Positions 34,038 to 42,551 of a stretch of 64,000 bases of DNA are shown piece by piece (positions within the stretch are counted from its first letter, which is position 1; every line of letters begins with the position of its first letter). The notes beneath the pieces are model-generated. The model was not told where the DNA came from and ran no database searches. It saw nothing but the letters and a program-made list of their open reading frames with translations. Origin of the DNA: Solirubrobacter sp963792915 (GTDB lineage: Bacteria > Actinomycetota > Thermoleophilia > Solirubrobacterales > Solirubrobacteraceae); NCBI GenBank assembly GCA_963792915.1, contig CAWBYD010000007.1, positions 186,001-250,000 on the forward strand, in the 5' to 3' direction. A program made the position numbers and the translations under genes.

Positions 34038-34930
34038 GACTCCCTCCGCAGCACGCGCAGGTAATAGAGCATGAAGACGAGCAGGAACGCGCTCAGCAGC
34101 AGCGTCAGCGCCGCGCCCAGCGATTTGTCCGGCCCGCCCTGCACGTAGCCGTTGATCGCGTTGCCGAGCATCGCGGTCTTGGGCGAGCCGGACATCAGAT
34201 CCGGCGTGTAGTAGTCGCCGAACATCGGCAGCGCGATCAGGACGATGCCGCCGAGCGTCCCGGCCTTGGAGAGCGGCAGCACGACGCGCCGGAAGGCCGA
34301 GGCGGGCGGCGCGCCGAGGTCGCGCGCCGCCTCGATCAGCCGCTGGTCGATCCGGTCCAGCGACGCGTAGAGCGGCAGGATCAGGTACGGCACGTAGCCG
34401 TACACCAGCCCCATGATCACCGCGATCGGCTGCCCGCCCAGCCAGTCGTCGCCGTGCAGCAGCCCGAGCCGGCGGAACACGCCGTCGATCGAGAGCGCGT
34501 TCAGCACCGTCGCCGCATAGCCGCCGCTCTCGAGCAGGTTCGTCCAGGCGAACATCCGCATCAGATAGGAGATCCAGAACGGCAGCACCAGCAGCACGAT
34601 CAGCACGGTCTTGGTCCGCCGCGCGTGGCGCGAGACGTAGTAGGCGACCGGATAGCCGATCAGCAGCGACAGCCCGACGGCGAGGACGACGTAGAGCAGC
34701 GTGCGCGTGAACACGTCCCAGGAGCGTCCGCCGGGCAGCACGTCGTCGATTGCCTGCAACAGGTAGCCGACGTTCCAGTCCAGCGGGTTCCAGTGCGGCA
34801 CCGGCTGGTAGAGCGTCGTGACGTTGCCCAGCCCGACGGCGACGACCGCGTAGAACGCGACCAGGAAGAACGCCGCCAGCCAGGCGACGCCCGGCGCCGC
34901 CAGAACGCCCCACGCGCGCCGCGAGGTCAT
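34034..34930 (-). CDS. potB: ABC transporter permease, PotB-like
   Basis: 298 residues with six spans. LPFWISYLMRMFAWTNLLES is typical of PotB, and IEAARDLGAPPASAFRRVVL is the EAA motif; MFGDYYTPDLMSGSPKTAML follows. The ATG overlaps the stop of the substrate-binding protein gene by one base. It forms the channel with the PotC-like subunit. Confidence 0.9.
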   Translation of the reverse strand: MTSRRAWGVLAAPGVAWLAAFFLVAFYAVVAVGLGNVTTLYQPVPHWNPLDWNVGYLLQAIDDVLPGGRSWDVFTRTLLYVVLAVGLSLLIGYPVAYYVSRHARRTKTVLIVLLVLPFWISYLMRMFAWTNLLESGGYAATVLNALSIDGVFRRLGLLHGDDWLGGQPIAVIMGLVYGYVPYLILPLYASLDRIDQRLIEAARDLGAPPASAFRRVVLPLSKAGTLGGIVLIALPMFGDYYTPDLMSGSPKTAMLGNAINGYVQGGPDKSLGAALTLLLSAFLLVFMLYYLRVLRRES

Positions 34931-36237
34931 CAGCCGTTACGGAAGGCCGCCCAGGACGTGTCCCAGAGCCGCTGGCCGGTGGTCGACAGGGTCAGGTAGG
35001 CGTTGCCGTTCGCGTAGTCGGAGTGCGTGACGACGCAGTTGCGCAGCCCCTGCGGCAGCACGCCCTGGCTGAACAGCGCGTCCGCGTCGATCTTGTTCAG
35101 CGGCGGCTGGTAGCCCACGTAGCCGACGAAGTTCGTGTAGGCGACCTTCGGGTCCAGCAGGTAGTTGAGGAAGCGGTGCGCGAGCACCGGCTTGGTCGCC
35201 TTGGCGCCGACCGTGATGCAGTCGTTGAAGATCGGCCCGCCCGCCGACTGGTACCAGTAGGACAGCACGTCGGCGCTCGTCCCCTTCGGCAAATAGGAGA
35301 TGACCGCGTTGATCATGTCGCCCGACCACACCTGGTGCAGCCACATGCGCCCGGCGGGAAGCGTCTCGTAGCCGGCGATCGAGACCTTCACGCGCACGAA
35401 CTGGTTGAGCTCCTGCAGGTCCGCGGACGCGCGCTCCAGCAGGTCGGCGTGCTCGGTGTTGAGGTCGCTCACGTCGCGGTACATCAGCGCCATCCCGAGC
35501 CCCTCGCGCGAGTCGTCGAGGACGCCCACGCGCCCGCGGAACTTCTGCGCCTTCCAGATCGACGACCAGCCCAGCGAGGCCGGATCGAAGTCGCCCAGCT
35601 CGTCGTTGCGCCAGCCGATCCCGGTCGTGTAGACGGTGTACGGCACGGAGTAGCGCGGGCCGACGTCATAGAACGGGCTGTGCAGCTCCGGCCACACCTC
35701 GCCCGCCAGGTTCGGCACGAGGTCGAAGTTCAGCGGCTGGATCAGCCTGCGCCCGACGAGCTGCGAGAGGTGGTCGGGCGAGCTGAAGATGACGTCGAAC
35801 TCGAGCCGCCCGGTCGAGAGCTTGGTGAACGCCTCGTCGAGCGTGTCGAACGTCGTCACGCGCACGCTCACGCCCTCCTGCTTGCCGAACGCCTTCAGCA
35901 CCGCCGGGTTGAGGTAGTCGGCGTAGTTGTAGACCTGCAGCTCGCCGCCGCGCTCGGGCTTTGCCGAGGTCTTCACAGGCTCGCCGACGCGCGGCAGCGT
36001 GACCGGGTAGTCGCGCCGCGCGAGCGGGATGCCCGACGCGTCCTTGGGCCCGCCGGCCGTCGGGTCGCCCATGATCCCGCCCTCGCCGCCGGCGCCCGCC
36101 ACGCTGACCGGCGTCGTCGTGTTCTCGCAGCCTGCGAACGCGCCGCCGGCGAGCAATGCACCGGCTCCCGCGAGCAGCCGCCGCCGGGAGACGCCTGAAG
36201 ACTCGTTCAAGGCACCCGAATCGTGACCGGCGCCCAT
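34930..36237 (-). CDS. potD: Spermidine/putrescine-type periplasmic binding lipoprotein, PotD-like
   Basis: 435 residues. SRRRLLAGAGALLAGGAFAG, followed by Cys, is both a twin-arginine signal and a lipobox. LQVYNYADYLNPAVLKAFGK opens the mature domain in the PotD/PotF way, and VPYTVYTTGIGWRNDELGDF is a family motif. It is the first gene of the transporter operon. PotD relatives bind polyamines, but the family also includes proteins for other cations and organic ligands, so specificity is uncertain; the neighbouring Rieske oxygenase points to a nitrogenous carbon source. Confidence 0.88.
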   Translation of the reverse strand: MGAGHDSGALNESSGVSRRRLLAGAGALLAGGAFAGCENTTTPVSVAGAGGEGGIMGDPTAGGPKDASGIPLARRDYPVTLPRVGEPVKTSAKPERGGELQVYNYADYLNPAVLKAFGKQEGVSVRVTTFDTLDEAFTKLSTGRLEFDVIFSSPDHLSQLVGRRLIQPLNFDLVPNLAGEVWPELHSPFYDVGPRYSVPYTVYTTGIGWRNDELGDFDPASLGWSSIWKAQKFRGRVGVLDDSREGLGMALMYRDVSDLNTEHADLLERASADLQELNQFVRVKVSIAGYETLPAGRMWLHQVWSGDMINAVISYLPKGTSADVLSYWYQSAGGPIFNDCITVGAKATKPVLAHRFLNYLLDPKVAYTNFVGYVGYQPPLNKIDADALFSQGVLPQGLRNCVVTHSDYANGNAYLTLSTTGQRLWDTSWAAFRNG

Positions 36238-36244
36238 GGCGATG

Positions 36245-37852
36245 TCAAGCCCGGCTGAGGGCCTTGAACGCCCGTTCAGGCAGGCGCCTTCGCCGGTCGC
36301 GCAGTACGCGCTGGGCGGCGTTGTGCCCGGCCGCGGCGATCACGCCGCCGCCCGGATGCGTCCCGGCGCCGCACAGGTAGAGCCCGTGCACGGGCGTCGC
36401 ATAGCGCGAGAGCAGCGGCGACGGGCGCATGAACGCCATCTGGTCGAGCCCCTGCTCGCCCTGGAAGATCGAGCCGCCGACGAGCCCGAAGATGCGCTCG
36501 AGGTCGGGCGGCGCGAGCACCTCGTAGTGCACGACGGCGTCGCGGACGTTGGGCGCGTACTGCGCGACGAGGTCCAGGCAGCGCTGCGCGTAGGCCTCGC
36601 GCGCGCCGGCGGGCCAGCCGTCCTCGGAGTGCGGCCCGTACTGCGTGAACATCGTCATCACGGTCGTGCCGTCGTCGGTCAGCGACGGGTCAATCGAGGT
36701 CGGCACCTCGACCTCGATGTACGGGTGCTGGGCCGGGCGCCCGAGCGTCGCGTCCTGCCACGCGCGCTCGAGATAGTCGATCGACGGGCAGATCGCGAGG
36801 CTCGTGTGCGCCAGGCGGGGGTCGGCGAACGCCGGCGGCTCGCTCAGGATCCAGTTGACCTTCACCGAGCCGCCGCGCGAGCGGTAGCGCCGCATGTCCT
36901 CCCCGACCTCGTCCGGGAAGTGCTTGGCGCCGACGAGCTCGAGCACGGTCGTCTTGGGATGCGCGCCGGAGAGCACGGTTCCCGCGCTCAGCGTCTCGCC
37001 CGAGGCAAGCGTGACGCCGGTCACGCGCCCGCCGGCGACGTCGATCGACGCGACCGCCGCCCCCACGCGCACGACCGCTCCCGAGGCGCGCGCCGACGCG
37101 GCCAGCGCCTGCGAGATCGCGCCCATCCCGCCGCGCACGTGTCCCCAGGCGCCGCCGACGCCGTCGAGCTCGCCGAGCTCGTGGTGGAGCAGGTTGTAGG
37201 CCGTGCCGGGCGTGCGCGGGCCCGCCCATACGCCGACCACGCCGGTCGATGCGTAGGCACCCTTGAGCGCGTCATTCTCGAAGTGGTCGTCGAGCAGGTC
37301 GCCGACCGACATCGTCATCACGCGGTAGAGCTCCTGCAGCTCGCGCCGCCCCAGGCCGGCGGCGCGCCCGGCCTCCCTCAGCAGCGCCAGCACGTCGCCG
37401 GGATGGCGCGAGCCGAGCGCCGGCGGCGGGCGCAGCATCATCGGCCGCAGGACGCCGGCGACGCGCTCCATCATCGCCTCGAAGCCCGCCATCGCCGCGG
37501 CGTCGTGCGGCGACACGGCGGCGATCGACGCATGCGCCGCCGCCGGGTCGTTGTGGAAGAGCATCGCGCGCCCGTCGGCGGCGAACGTCGCGAACGGCGG
37601 GTCGAGCGGGATCGGGTCATAGCCGAAGCGCTTGAGCTCGAGGTCGGCCACGACCTGCGGGCGCAGCATCGAGACGACGTACGACGCGCGCGAGACGCGC
37701 TGGCCGGGCCAGACCTCCTCGGTCACGCAGGCGCCGCCGAGGATCTCGCGGCGCTCGAGCACGCACACGCTCAGGCCGGCGCGCGCGAGGTAGGCCGCGG
37801 CGGTCAGCCCGTTGTGACCGCCGCCGACGACGATCGCGTCATAGGCGCTCAT
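36245..37852 (-). CDS. FAD-dependent oxidoreductase, PYROXD2-like (paralogue of 25762-27357)
   Basis: 535 residues. DAIVVGGGHNGLTAAAYLAR at the start and LYLCGAGTHPGGGVIAAAGH at the end are the FAD-binding ends, nearly the same as in the paralogue 10 kb away. GGSIFQGEQGLDQMAFMRPS is the conserved C-terminal segment. The ATG overlaps the stop of the Rieske gene, so the two enzymes are made together, perhaps as successive steps in oxidising the same compound. It ends 8 bp before the binding-protein gene, so a six-gene operon is likely. Confidence 0.86.
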   Translation of the reverse strand: MSAYDAIVVGGGHNGLTAAAYLARAGLSVCVLERREILGGACVTEEVWPGQRVSRASYVVSMLRPQVVADLELKRFGYDPIPLDPPFATFAADGRAMLFHNDPAAAHASIAAVSPHDAAAMAGFEAMMERVAGVLRPMMLRPPPALGSRHPGDVLALLREAGRAAGLGRRELQELYRVMTMSVGDLLDDHFENDALKGAYASTGVVGVWAGPRTPGTAYNLLHHELGELDGVGGAWGHVRGGMGAISQALAASARASGAVVRVGAAVASIDVAGGRVTGVTLASGETLSAGTVLSGAHPKTTVLELVGAKHFPDEVGEDMRRYRSRGGSVKVNWILSEPPAFADPRLAHTSLAICPSIDYLERAWQDATLGRPAQHPYIEVEVPTSIDPSLTDDGTTVMTMFTQYGPHSEDGWPAGAREAYAQRCLDLVAQYAPNVRDAVVHYEVLAPPDLERIFGLVGGSIFQGEQGLDQMAFMRPSPLLSRYATPVHGLYLCGAGTHPGGGVIAAAGHNAAQRVLRDRRRRLPERAFKALSRA

Positions 37853-38991
37853 CGCAGCGCCTCGAGGTAGCGCTCGGCGACCATCACGTCGAAGCTGTGG
37901 ACGTCGCCCTCCTGCGTCGTGTAGCGCCCGGGCACGAACGAGCGCGAGCTCATGCCGTCCTGCGTCAACGAGCAGACGTGCCAGTCCTCGCGGTTGACCT
38001 GGTCCCAGAACTCGACCGCGTCACTCGGATCGAAGCCCTCGCCCATGGCCTCGGGCTCGAAGAACCACTCGCACACGACCTCGGTGCGGTCCACGCCCTT
38101 CGGCCACAGCGTGTGCACCATCACGTAGTCCGGGTGCAGCGACACGAGCGCGTTGGGGAAGATCAGGAAGTAGAGGATCGAGCGCAGGTCGACGCCGGCG
38201 ATCGGCTGGCGCCCGCGGGCGCCGCCCACGGTCATGTTCTCGACGCCCTCGGCGAGCGTCATCGAACCGCCGCACCACTGGCCGGCGCCCTCGATCGTCT
38301 CGCCCGAGAGGTAGTGCGAGAGCCGGTTGAGCTCCGGGTGCACGCCCGGGCAGTGCAGGCACTCGCTGTAGTTCTCGGCGATCGCCTTCCAGTTGGCGGC
38401 GACGTCGTAGACGATCCCGGCGCCGCGCCTGAGCTCGCCGAGCCGGTAGGCCGCCAGCGACGCCGCGAGATCGCCGATGTGGGCCTGCGGCGGCGGCGCC
38501 TCGCCGGACAGGTCGAGCAGCACGAGCCCCTCGACGACCGCGAGCCGGACCGGGTGCAGCGAGAAGCACGCCGGGTCGAAGTTCTGGAGCCCGTCCGTGA
38601 ACGGCGCGCTCTTGAGCGAGCCGTCGAAGCCGTAGGACCACGCGTGGTACGGGCACTGGAGCCGGCGGACCTGGCCCTCGGGCGCGACCACGAGCCGCGC
38701 GCCGCGATGCCGGCAGGTGTTCAGGAACGCGCGCGGGAGGCCGTCGTCGTCGCCCACCACGACCACGTTCTCACCCCCCACGTCGCGGACGATGTATCGC
38801 CCGCGCTCGCCCACTTGTTCGAAGTGGCCTGCGCAAATCCAGCCGCCCCGGAACAGATTGGCGCGTTCCCACTCGAGCACCGCCGGGTCGGTGTACGCCG
38901 CCCTGGGCAACATGGTGGCGGCTTCCAGGGGCCGCGTCGTGCGCTCGATTTCGGCGCTGTAGAGCGGCAGCGCGGGATCGGTGACCGTCAT
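37849..38991 (-). CDS. Rieske non-heme iron oxygenase, alpha subunit
   Basis: 380 residues. The Rieske [2Fe-2S] site is CRHRGARL with CPYHAWSYGF. The catalytic domain has ENYSECLHCPGVHPELNRLS, supplying the two His ligands of the mononuclear iron. The layout fits the group that includes choline monooxygenase and betaine or carnitine demethylases, but close relatives act on many substrates. GGGGAG-type RBS lies eight bases before the ATG. It is the first gene of the leftward operon with an FAD oxidoreductase and a Pot-like transporter. Confidence 0.88.
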   Translation of the reverse strand: MTVTDPALPLYSAEIERTTRPLEAATMLPRAAYTDPAVLEWERANLFRGGWICAGHFEQVGERGRYIVRDVGGENVVVVGDDDGLPRAFLNTCRHRGARLVVAPEGQVRRLQCPYHAWSYGFDGSLKSAPFTDGLQNFDPACFSLHPVRLAVVEGLVLLDLSGEAPPPQAHIGDLAASLAAYRLGELRRGAGIVYDVAANWKAIAENYSECLHCPGVHPELNRLSHYLSGETIEGAGQWCGGSMTLAEGVENMTVGGARGRQPIAGVDLRSILYFLIFPNALVSLHPDYVMVHTLWPKGVDRTEVVCEWFFEPEAMGEGFDPSDAVEFWDQVNREDWHVCSLTQDGMSSRSFVPGRYTTQEGDVHSFDVMVAERYLEALR

Positions 38992-39083
38992 CTCTCTGGC
39001 TCCCCTTCGACGTCCTCCACGGCCACCGTATCACAGAGTTTGTGCAACTGGCTACAAGGTCAGTTTGGTCTCTTCGCGCAAGT

Positions 39084-39118
39084 CTGGACGCTGCGCCGCG
39101 TTTGAGAGTTGCGTCCAG
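39084..39118. promoter_or_regulatory. Inverted repeat in divergent promoter region
   Basis: CTGGACGC (39084-39091) and GCGTCCAG (39111-39118) form perfect 8-bp arms over a 19-bp spacer. The site lies between the divergent Rieske and EAL genes (152-bp gap) and could be an operator or a short stem; which gene it serves is not clear. Confidence 0.35.
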
Positions 39119-39142
39119 CGTGCACCCATTTCGAAGTTCTTC

Positions 39143-40768
39143 ATGTCTCCACTGCTGACCGCCCACCCATCCGTCTCGGTCACGCTGCGCCTCGTCGGCG
39201 CGTGCGTGGCGACCGCGGCGATCGCCGCCGTCGTGTCCATCACCGGCGCCGGGGGTCAGTCCAGCGCGGCGGTCCCGACCTGCCTCGCGATCGGCGCCGT
39301 GTGCGCCGCGCTCGTCTCGCACCTGCTGTACGCGTCCGCCCGCGCCGTCGACGACGGCCGGCTGGCCTGGATGGCGATCGGCACCACGCTCGGCCTGATC
39401 GGGCTCGTCACCAGCCTGCTCGGCCTGCACGTGCTGTTTCCGGGCGGCGGACCGGTGGACCAGGGCGCCGACGCCGGCGCGGCGCGCTACATCATCTGGC
39501 ACGTCGGGCTGATCGCGGCCGCGTTCCTCGCACTCGGCGGCGCCGCCCCGCGGCTGCGCTCGCTGCTCATCTTCGGCGGCCTGGGTGCCCTCCTCCTCGC
39601 CTGGGCCGCCGTTGCTTCAGAACCGCTGGGCGACCTCGTGACGCTCGACGGCTACACCCCCGCGCTACGCGGCATCGTCGCGGCGCTCGTACTCGGGCAG
39701 GTCGCGGCCGGCGCGGCCTGGTGGCGGCGCTCGCGCGGCGCGCTCACCTGGGTCGAGATGTGCGTGCTCGCGAGCATGGCCCTGAGCGCGCTCGACGCGC
39801 TCGCCTACACGTTCGCGACGCAGCCGTTCTCGGACGTCTGGTGGGCCAGCCTCGCGCTGCGCGCCGGGCAGTTCGCGGTCCTGTCGGTCGGCCTGCTGAT
39901 CGGCTTCATCGCCGTCGCCGAGAAGCTGCGCCAGTTCGAGGAGGAGCTCACGCGCAGCCTCGTCGCCGAGCGCGAGCGGGCGCGCGTCCAGCAGGAGCGG
40001 GCCACGCTCGACCACCGCCGGCGCGAGCGCATCCAGGAGCGGATCCGCACGCTGATCGCGGGTGAGGGGCTGGCGGTCGCGTTCCAGCCGATCGTCGACC
40101 TCTCGAGCGGGCGCGTGGTCGGCGCCGAGGCGCTGGCGCGCTTCAGCGACGCCGACGGCAACGCGATCCCCACCGAGCGCTCGTTCCTCGACGCGCACGC
40201 GGTGGACCTCGGCGTGGAGCTCGAACTGGCGGTCATCGCCCTGGCGCTCAGCTGCGAGGCACGGCTGCCGTCCGGGCGCTATCTCGCGCTCAACGTCTCC
40301 CCCGCACTGCTCGAGCGCGAGGCGCTGGTGGACGCGATCGCCGCGCGCCACTCGACGCGCCCGATCGTCGTCGAGCTCACCGAGCACCAGCCGGTCGAGG
40401 ACTACGTCGCGCTCGGCGCGTCGCTGGACCGCCTGCGCGAGCACGGCATCCGCGTCGCGGTCGACGACGTCGGCTCGGGCTTCGCCTCCTTCCGCCACGT
40501 CACGCGCGTGAGCCCGGACATCCTCAAGCTCGACCGCACGCTCGTGTGTGGGATCGACGACGACCCGGTGCGTCAGTCGCTGGCGAGCGCGATCGTCGCC
40601 TTCGGCAAGGACATCGGGGCCACGATCATCTCCGAGGGGATCGAGACCGACAGCGAGCTGTGTTGCCTGAAGGACCTGGCGGTCGGCTGCGGCCAGGGCT
40701 TCTACCTCGCGCGCCCCCACCTCGGCACGATCGAGGCCGAGGTCGCCCAGCTCACGGCAGTGGCGTGA
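39143..40768 (+). CDS. EAL-domain c-di-GMP phosphodiesterase with membrane sensor domain
   Basis: 541 residues. The first 265 carry about eight hydrophobic spans, a MASE-like membrane sensor, followed by a short coiled linker. The EAL domain retains its catalytic set: AVAFQPIVDL, GAEALARF (EAL), LNVSP, ELTEH, DDVGSGFASF, ILKLDR and SEGIET. No GGDEF domain is present, so it is a dedicated hydrolase of c-di-GMP to pGpG. It overlaps the convergent YciI gene by 17 bp. ATG at 39143 starts just before the first span; earlier starts are unlikely. Confidence 0.88.
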   Translation: MSPLLTAHPSVSVTLRLVGACVATAAIAAVVSITGAGGQSSAAVPTCLAIGAVCAALVSHLLYASARAVDDGRLAWMAIGTTLGLIGLVTSLLGLHVLFPGGGPVDQGADAGAARYIIWHVGLIAAAFLALGGAAPRLRSLLIFGGLGALLLAWAAVASEPLGDLVTLDGYTPALRGIVAALVLGQVAAGAAWWRRSRGALTWVEMCVLASMALSALDALAYTFATQPFSDVWWASLALRAGQFAVLSVGLLIGFIAVAEKLRQFEEELTRSLVAERERARVQQERATLDHRRRERIQERIRTLIAGEGLAVAFQPIVDLSSGRVVGAEALARFSDADGNAIPTERSFLDAHAVDLGVELELAVIALALSCEARLPSGRYLALNVSPALLEREALVDAIAARHSTRPIVVELTEHQPVEDYVALGASLDRLREHGIRVAVDDVGSGFASFRHVTRVSPDILKLDRTLVCGIDDDPVRQSLASAIVAFGKDIGATIISEGIETDSELCCLKDLAVGCGQGFYLARPHLGTIEAEVAQLTAVA

Positions 40769-41033
40769 CCACGTTGTAGGGCTCGACGCGCCAGCTCGTG
40801 ACCAGCCCGTTGGCGACGTAGGGATCAACGGCCGCGAAGGCCTCCGCGGCGGCCGCCTCGCGGAAGACGATGAAGGCGCTCGTGGGTGGGTCGCCGACCG
40901 GCCCGGCGAGCAGCAACCGGCCGTCGCCGTGGGCCTCGTTGATCAGCGCGAGATGCGCCTCGCGGTGCGGGCCGCGGCGCTCGACGATGTCGGGGACGTA
41001 CTCGTAGACGAGTGCTTGCAGGAGCTGGGGCAC
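40752..41033 (-). CDS. YciI-like (YCII-related) small protein
   Basis: 93 residues. LVYEYVPDIVERRGPHREAH and LLLAGPVGDPPTSAFIVF are the typical YciI halves; DPYVANGLVTSWRVEPYNVV closes the ferredoxin-like fold. The His-Asp pair of the family (HREAH and VDPYV) is present. GTG at 41033 is chosen since upstream codons lack conservation. It is divergent from the MHS transporter and overlaps the EAL gene end. Function unknown; some relatives are enzymes acting on small lactones or hydrolytic substrates. Confidence 0.82.
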   Translation of the reverse strand: MPQLLQALVYEYVPDIVERRGPHREAHLALINEAHGDGRLLLAGPVGDPPTSAFIVFREAAAAEAFAAVDPYVANGLVTSWRVEPYNVVTPLP

Positions 41034-41096
41034 GGCCCGGGAGGCTAAAGCACCGCGCGGGCGGGTATCGCCTTCAGAAGCCATAGGGAGGCGAAA

Positions 41097-42464
41097 TTGT
41101 CCGTTTCAGATGAGCAGCTCCGGCGCCGGCAGGTCCGCCGCGCCCTGGTCGCCAGCACGGTCGGCACGTCGATCGAGTGGTACGACTTCTTCCTCTACGG
41201 CACGGCCGCCGCGCTCGTGTTCCCGAAGCTCTTCTTCCCGGGCGCGAGCGCCTACGCGGGGGTGCTGGCATCGTTTGCGACCTATGCGGTCGGCTTCGCC
41301 GCGCGGCCCGTCGGCGCGGCGATCTTCGGCCACTGGGGCGACCGCATCGGGCGCAAGGCGACGCTGATCTCGACGCTGCTGCTGATGGGGATCGCGAGCT
41401 TCGCGATCGGCGTCATGCCGACCTACGCCACGATCGGCGTGTGGGCGCCGACGCTGCTGGTGGTGCTGAGGATCCTGCAAGGGATCGGGGTCGGCGGCGA
41501 GTGGGGCGGCTCGATCACGCTCAGCATGGAGTGGGGGAACCCACGCCGGCGCGGGCTGATCGCCAGCATCCCGCAGCTCGGCGTGCCGATCGGCCTGATC
41601 CTGTCCACGGGCGCGGTCTCGCTGACGAGCCACCTGGCGGGTGACGCGTTCGACAGCTGGGCCTGGCGGCTCCCGTTCATCGCGAGCATCGTGCTGGTCG
41701 GGCTCGGCCTGTGGATCCGGCTCGGCGTGCTCGAATCGCCGCTGTTCGCGCGCACCGTCGAGGACAAGAGCGTCGAGAAGACGCCGGTGCTCGAAGTCAT
41801 CCGGCGCAACCCGCGCGAGATCCTGCTCAGCGCGGCGCTGCGGATGTCCGAGCAGATGCCGTTCTACATCTTCACCGTGTTCGTGCTCGAGTACGGCGTC
41901 GACGAGCTCGGGTTCGGCAAGACGTTCCTCACCAACGCGGTCGCGCTCGCCGCAGTCGTGTCGCTGTTCTCGGTGCCGTTCTTCGGCCATCTCTCCGACC
42001 GGCTGGGGCGCAAGCGCGTGTACTGCGCGGGCGCGGTGGCCACGTTCCTGTTCGCGATCCCCTACTTCGCGCTGCTGGATTCGAAGAGCAGCGCGCTCGT
42101 CGTGCTGGCGATCGTGCTGTCGCTGATCCCGCACGACGTCCAGTACGGGCCGCAGGCCTCGCTGATCGCCGAGAGCTTCCCGACGCGCCTGCGCTACAGC
42201 GGCGCAGGCATCGGCTACCAGCTGGCGTCCGTGGTGGCCGGCGGGCCGGCGCCGCTGCTGGCCGCGTGGCTCCTGCACACGTTCGACAGCTCGCTGCCGA
42301 TCGCGCTCTACATCATGGCCGGCGCGCTCGTCACGATCGTCGCCACGGTGCTGCTGCCCAACCCGTCGCGGGCCGCGATCGCCCGCGAGCTCGAGGGCAG
42401 GCCGGAGCCGCAGGCGGCGCGGCGCTTCGAGCGCGATCGAGCGCCGGTCGGCACGCTCAGGTAG
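41097..42464 (+). CDS. MHS-family MFS transporter (metabolite:H+ symporter)
   Basis: 455 residues with 12 spans. STVGTSIEWYDFFLYGTAAA is the MHS signature in span 1, and FGHWGDRIGRKATLISTLLL is the loop 2-3 motif; GGEWGGSITLSMEW and ESFPTRLRYSGAGIGYQLAS are also typical. The TTG start has GGGAGG six bases upstream. MHS members import betaine, shikimate, citrate and similar compounds; the substrate here is unknown, although the nearby Rieske operon makes a betaine-like compound possible. Confidence 0.9.
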   Translation: MSVSDEQLRRRQVRRALVASTVGTSIEWYDFFLYGTAAALVFPKLFFPGASAYAGVLASFATYAVGFAARPVGAAIFGHWGDRIGRKATLISTLLLMGIASFAIGVMPTYATIGVWAPTLLVVLRILQGIGVGGEWGGSITLSMEWGNPRRRGLIASIPQLGVPIGLILSTGAVSLTSHLAGDAFDSWAWRLPFIASIVLVGLGLWIRLGVLESPLFARTVEDKSVEKTPVLEVIRRNPREILLSAALRMSEQMPFYIFTVFVLEYGVDELGFGKTFLTNAVALAAVVSLFSVPFFGHLSDRLGRKRVYCAGAVATFLFAIPYFALLDSKSSALVVLAIVLSLIPHDVQYGPQASLIAESFPTRLRYSGAGIGYQLASVVAGGPAPLLAAWLLHTFDSSLPIALYIMAGALVTIVATVLLPNPSRAAIARELEGRPEPQAARRFERDRAPVGTLR

Positions 42465-42551
42465 GGTCGCCGCACGGCCTCGATCCGCGCGATCCCCCGG
42501 CGGCGGTTCAGGTGGGAGCGGCGCCCGCGCCGCCCCGCCCCGTACCGCCGC

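Noticed and set aside
38981..39142. N-terminal extension of the EAL protein by 54 codons
   Set aside because: The extension overlaps the divergent Rieske start and lacks conserved features; the ATG at 39143 precedes the first membrane span.
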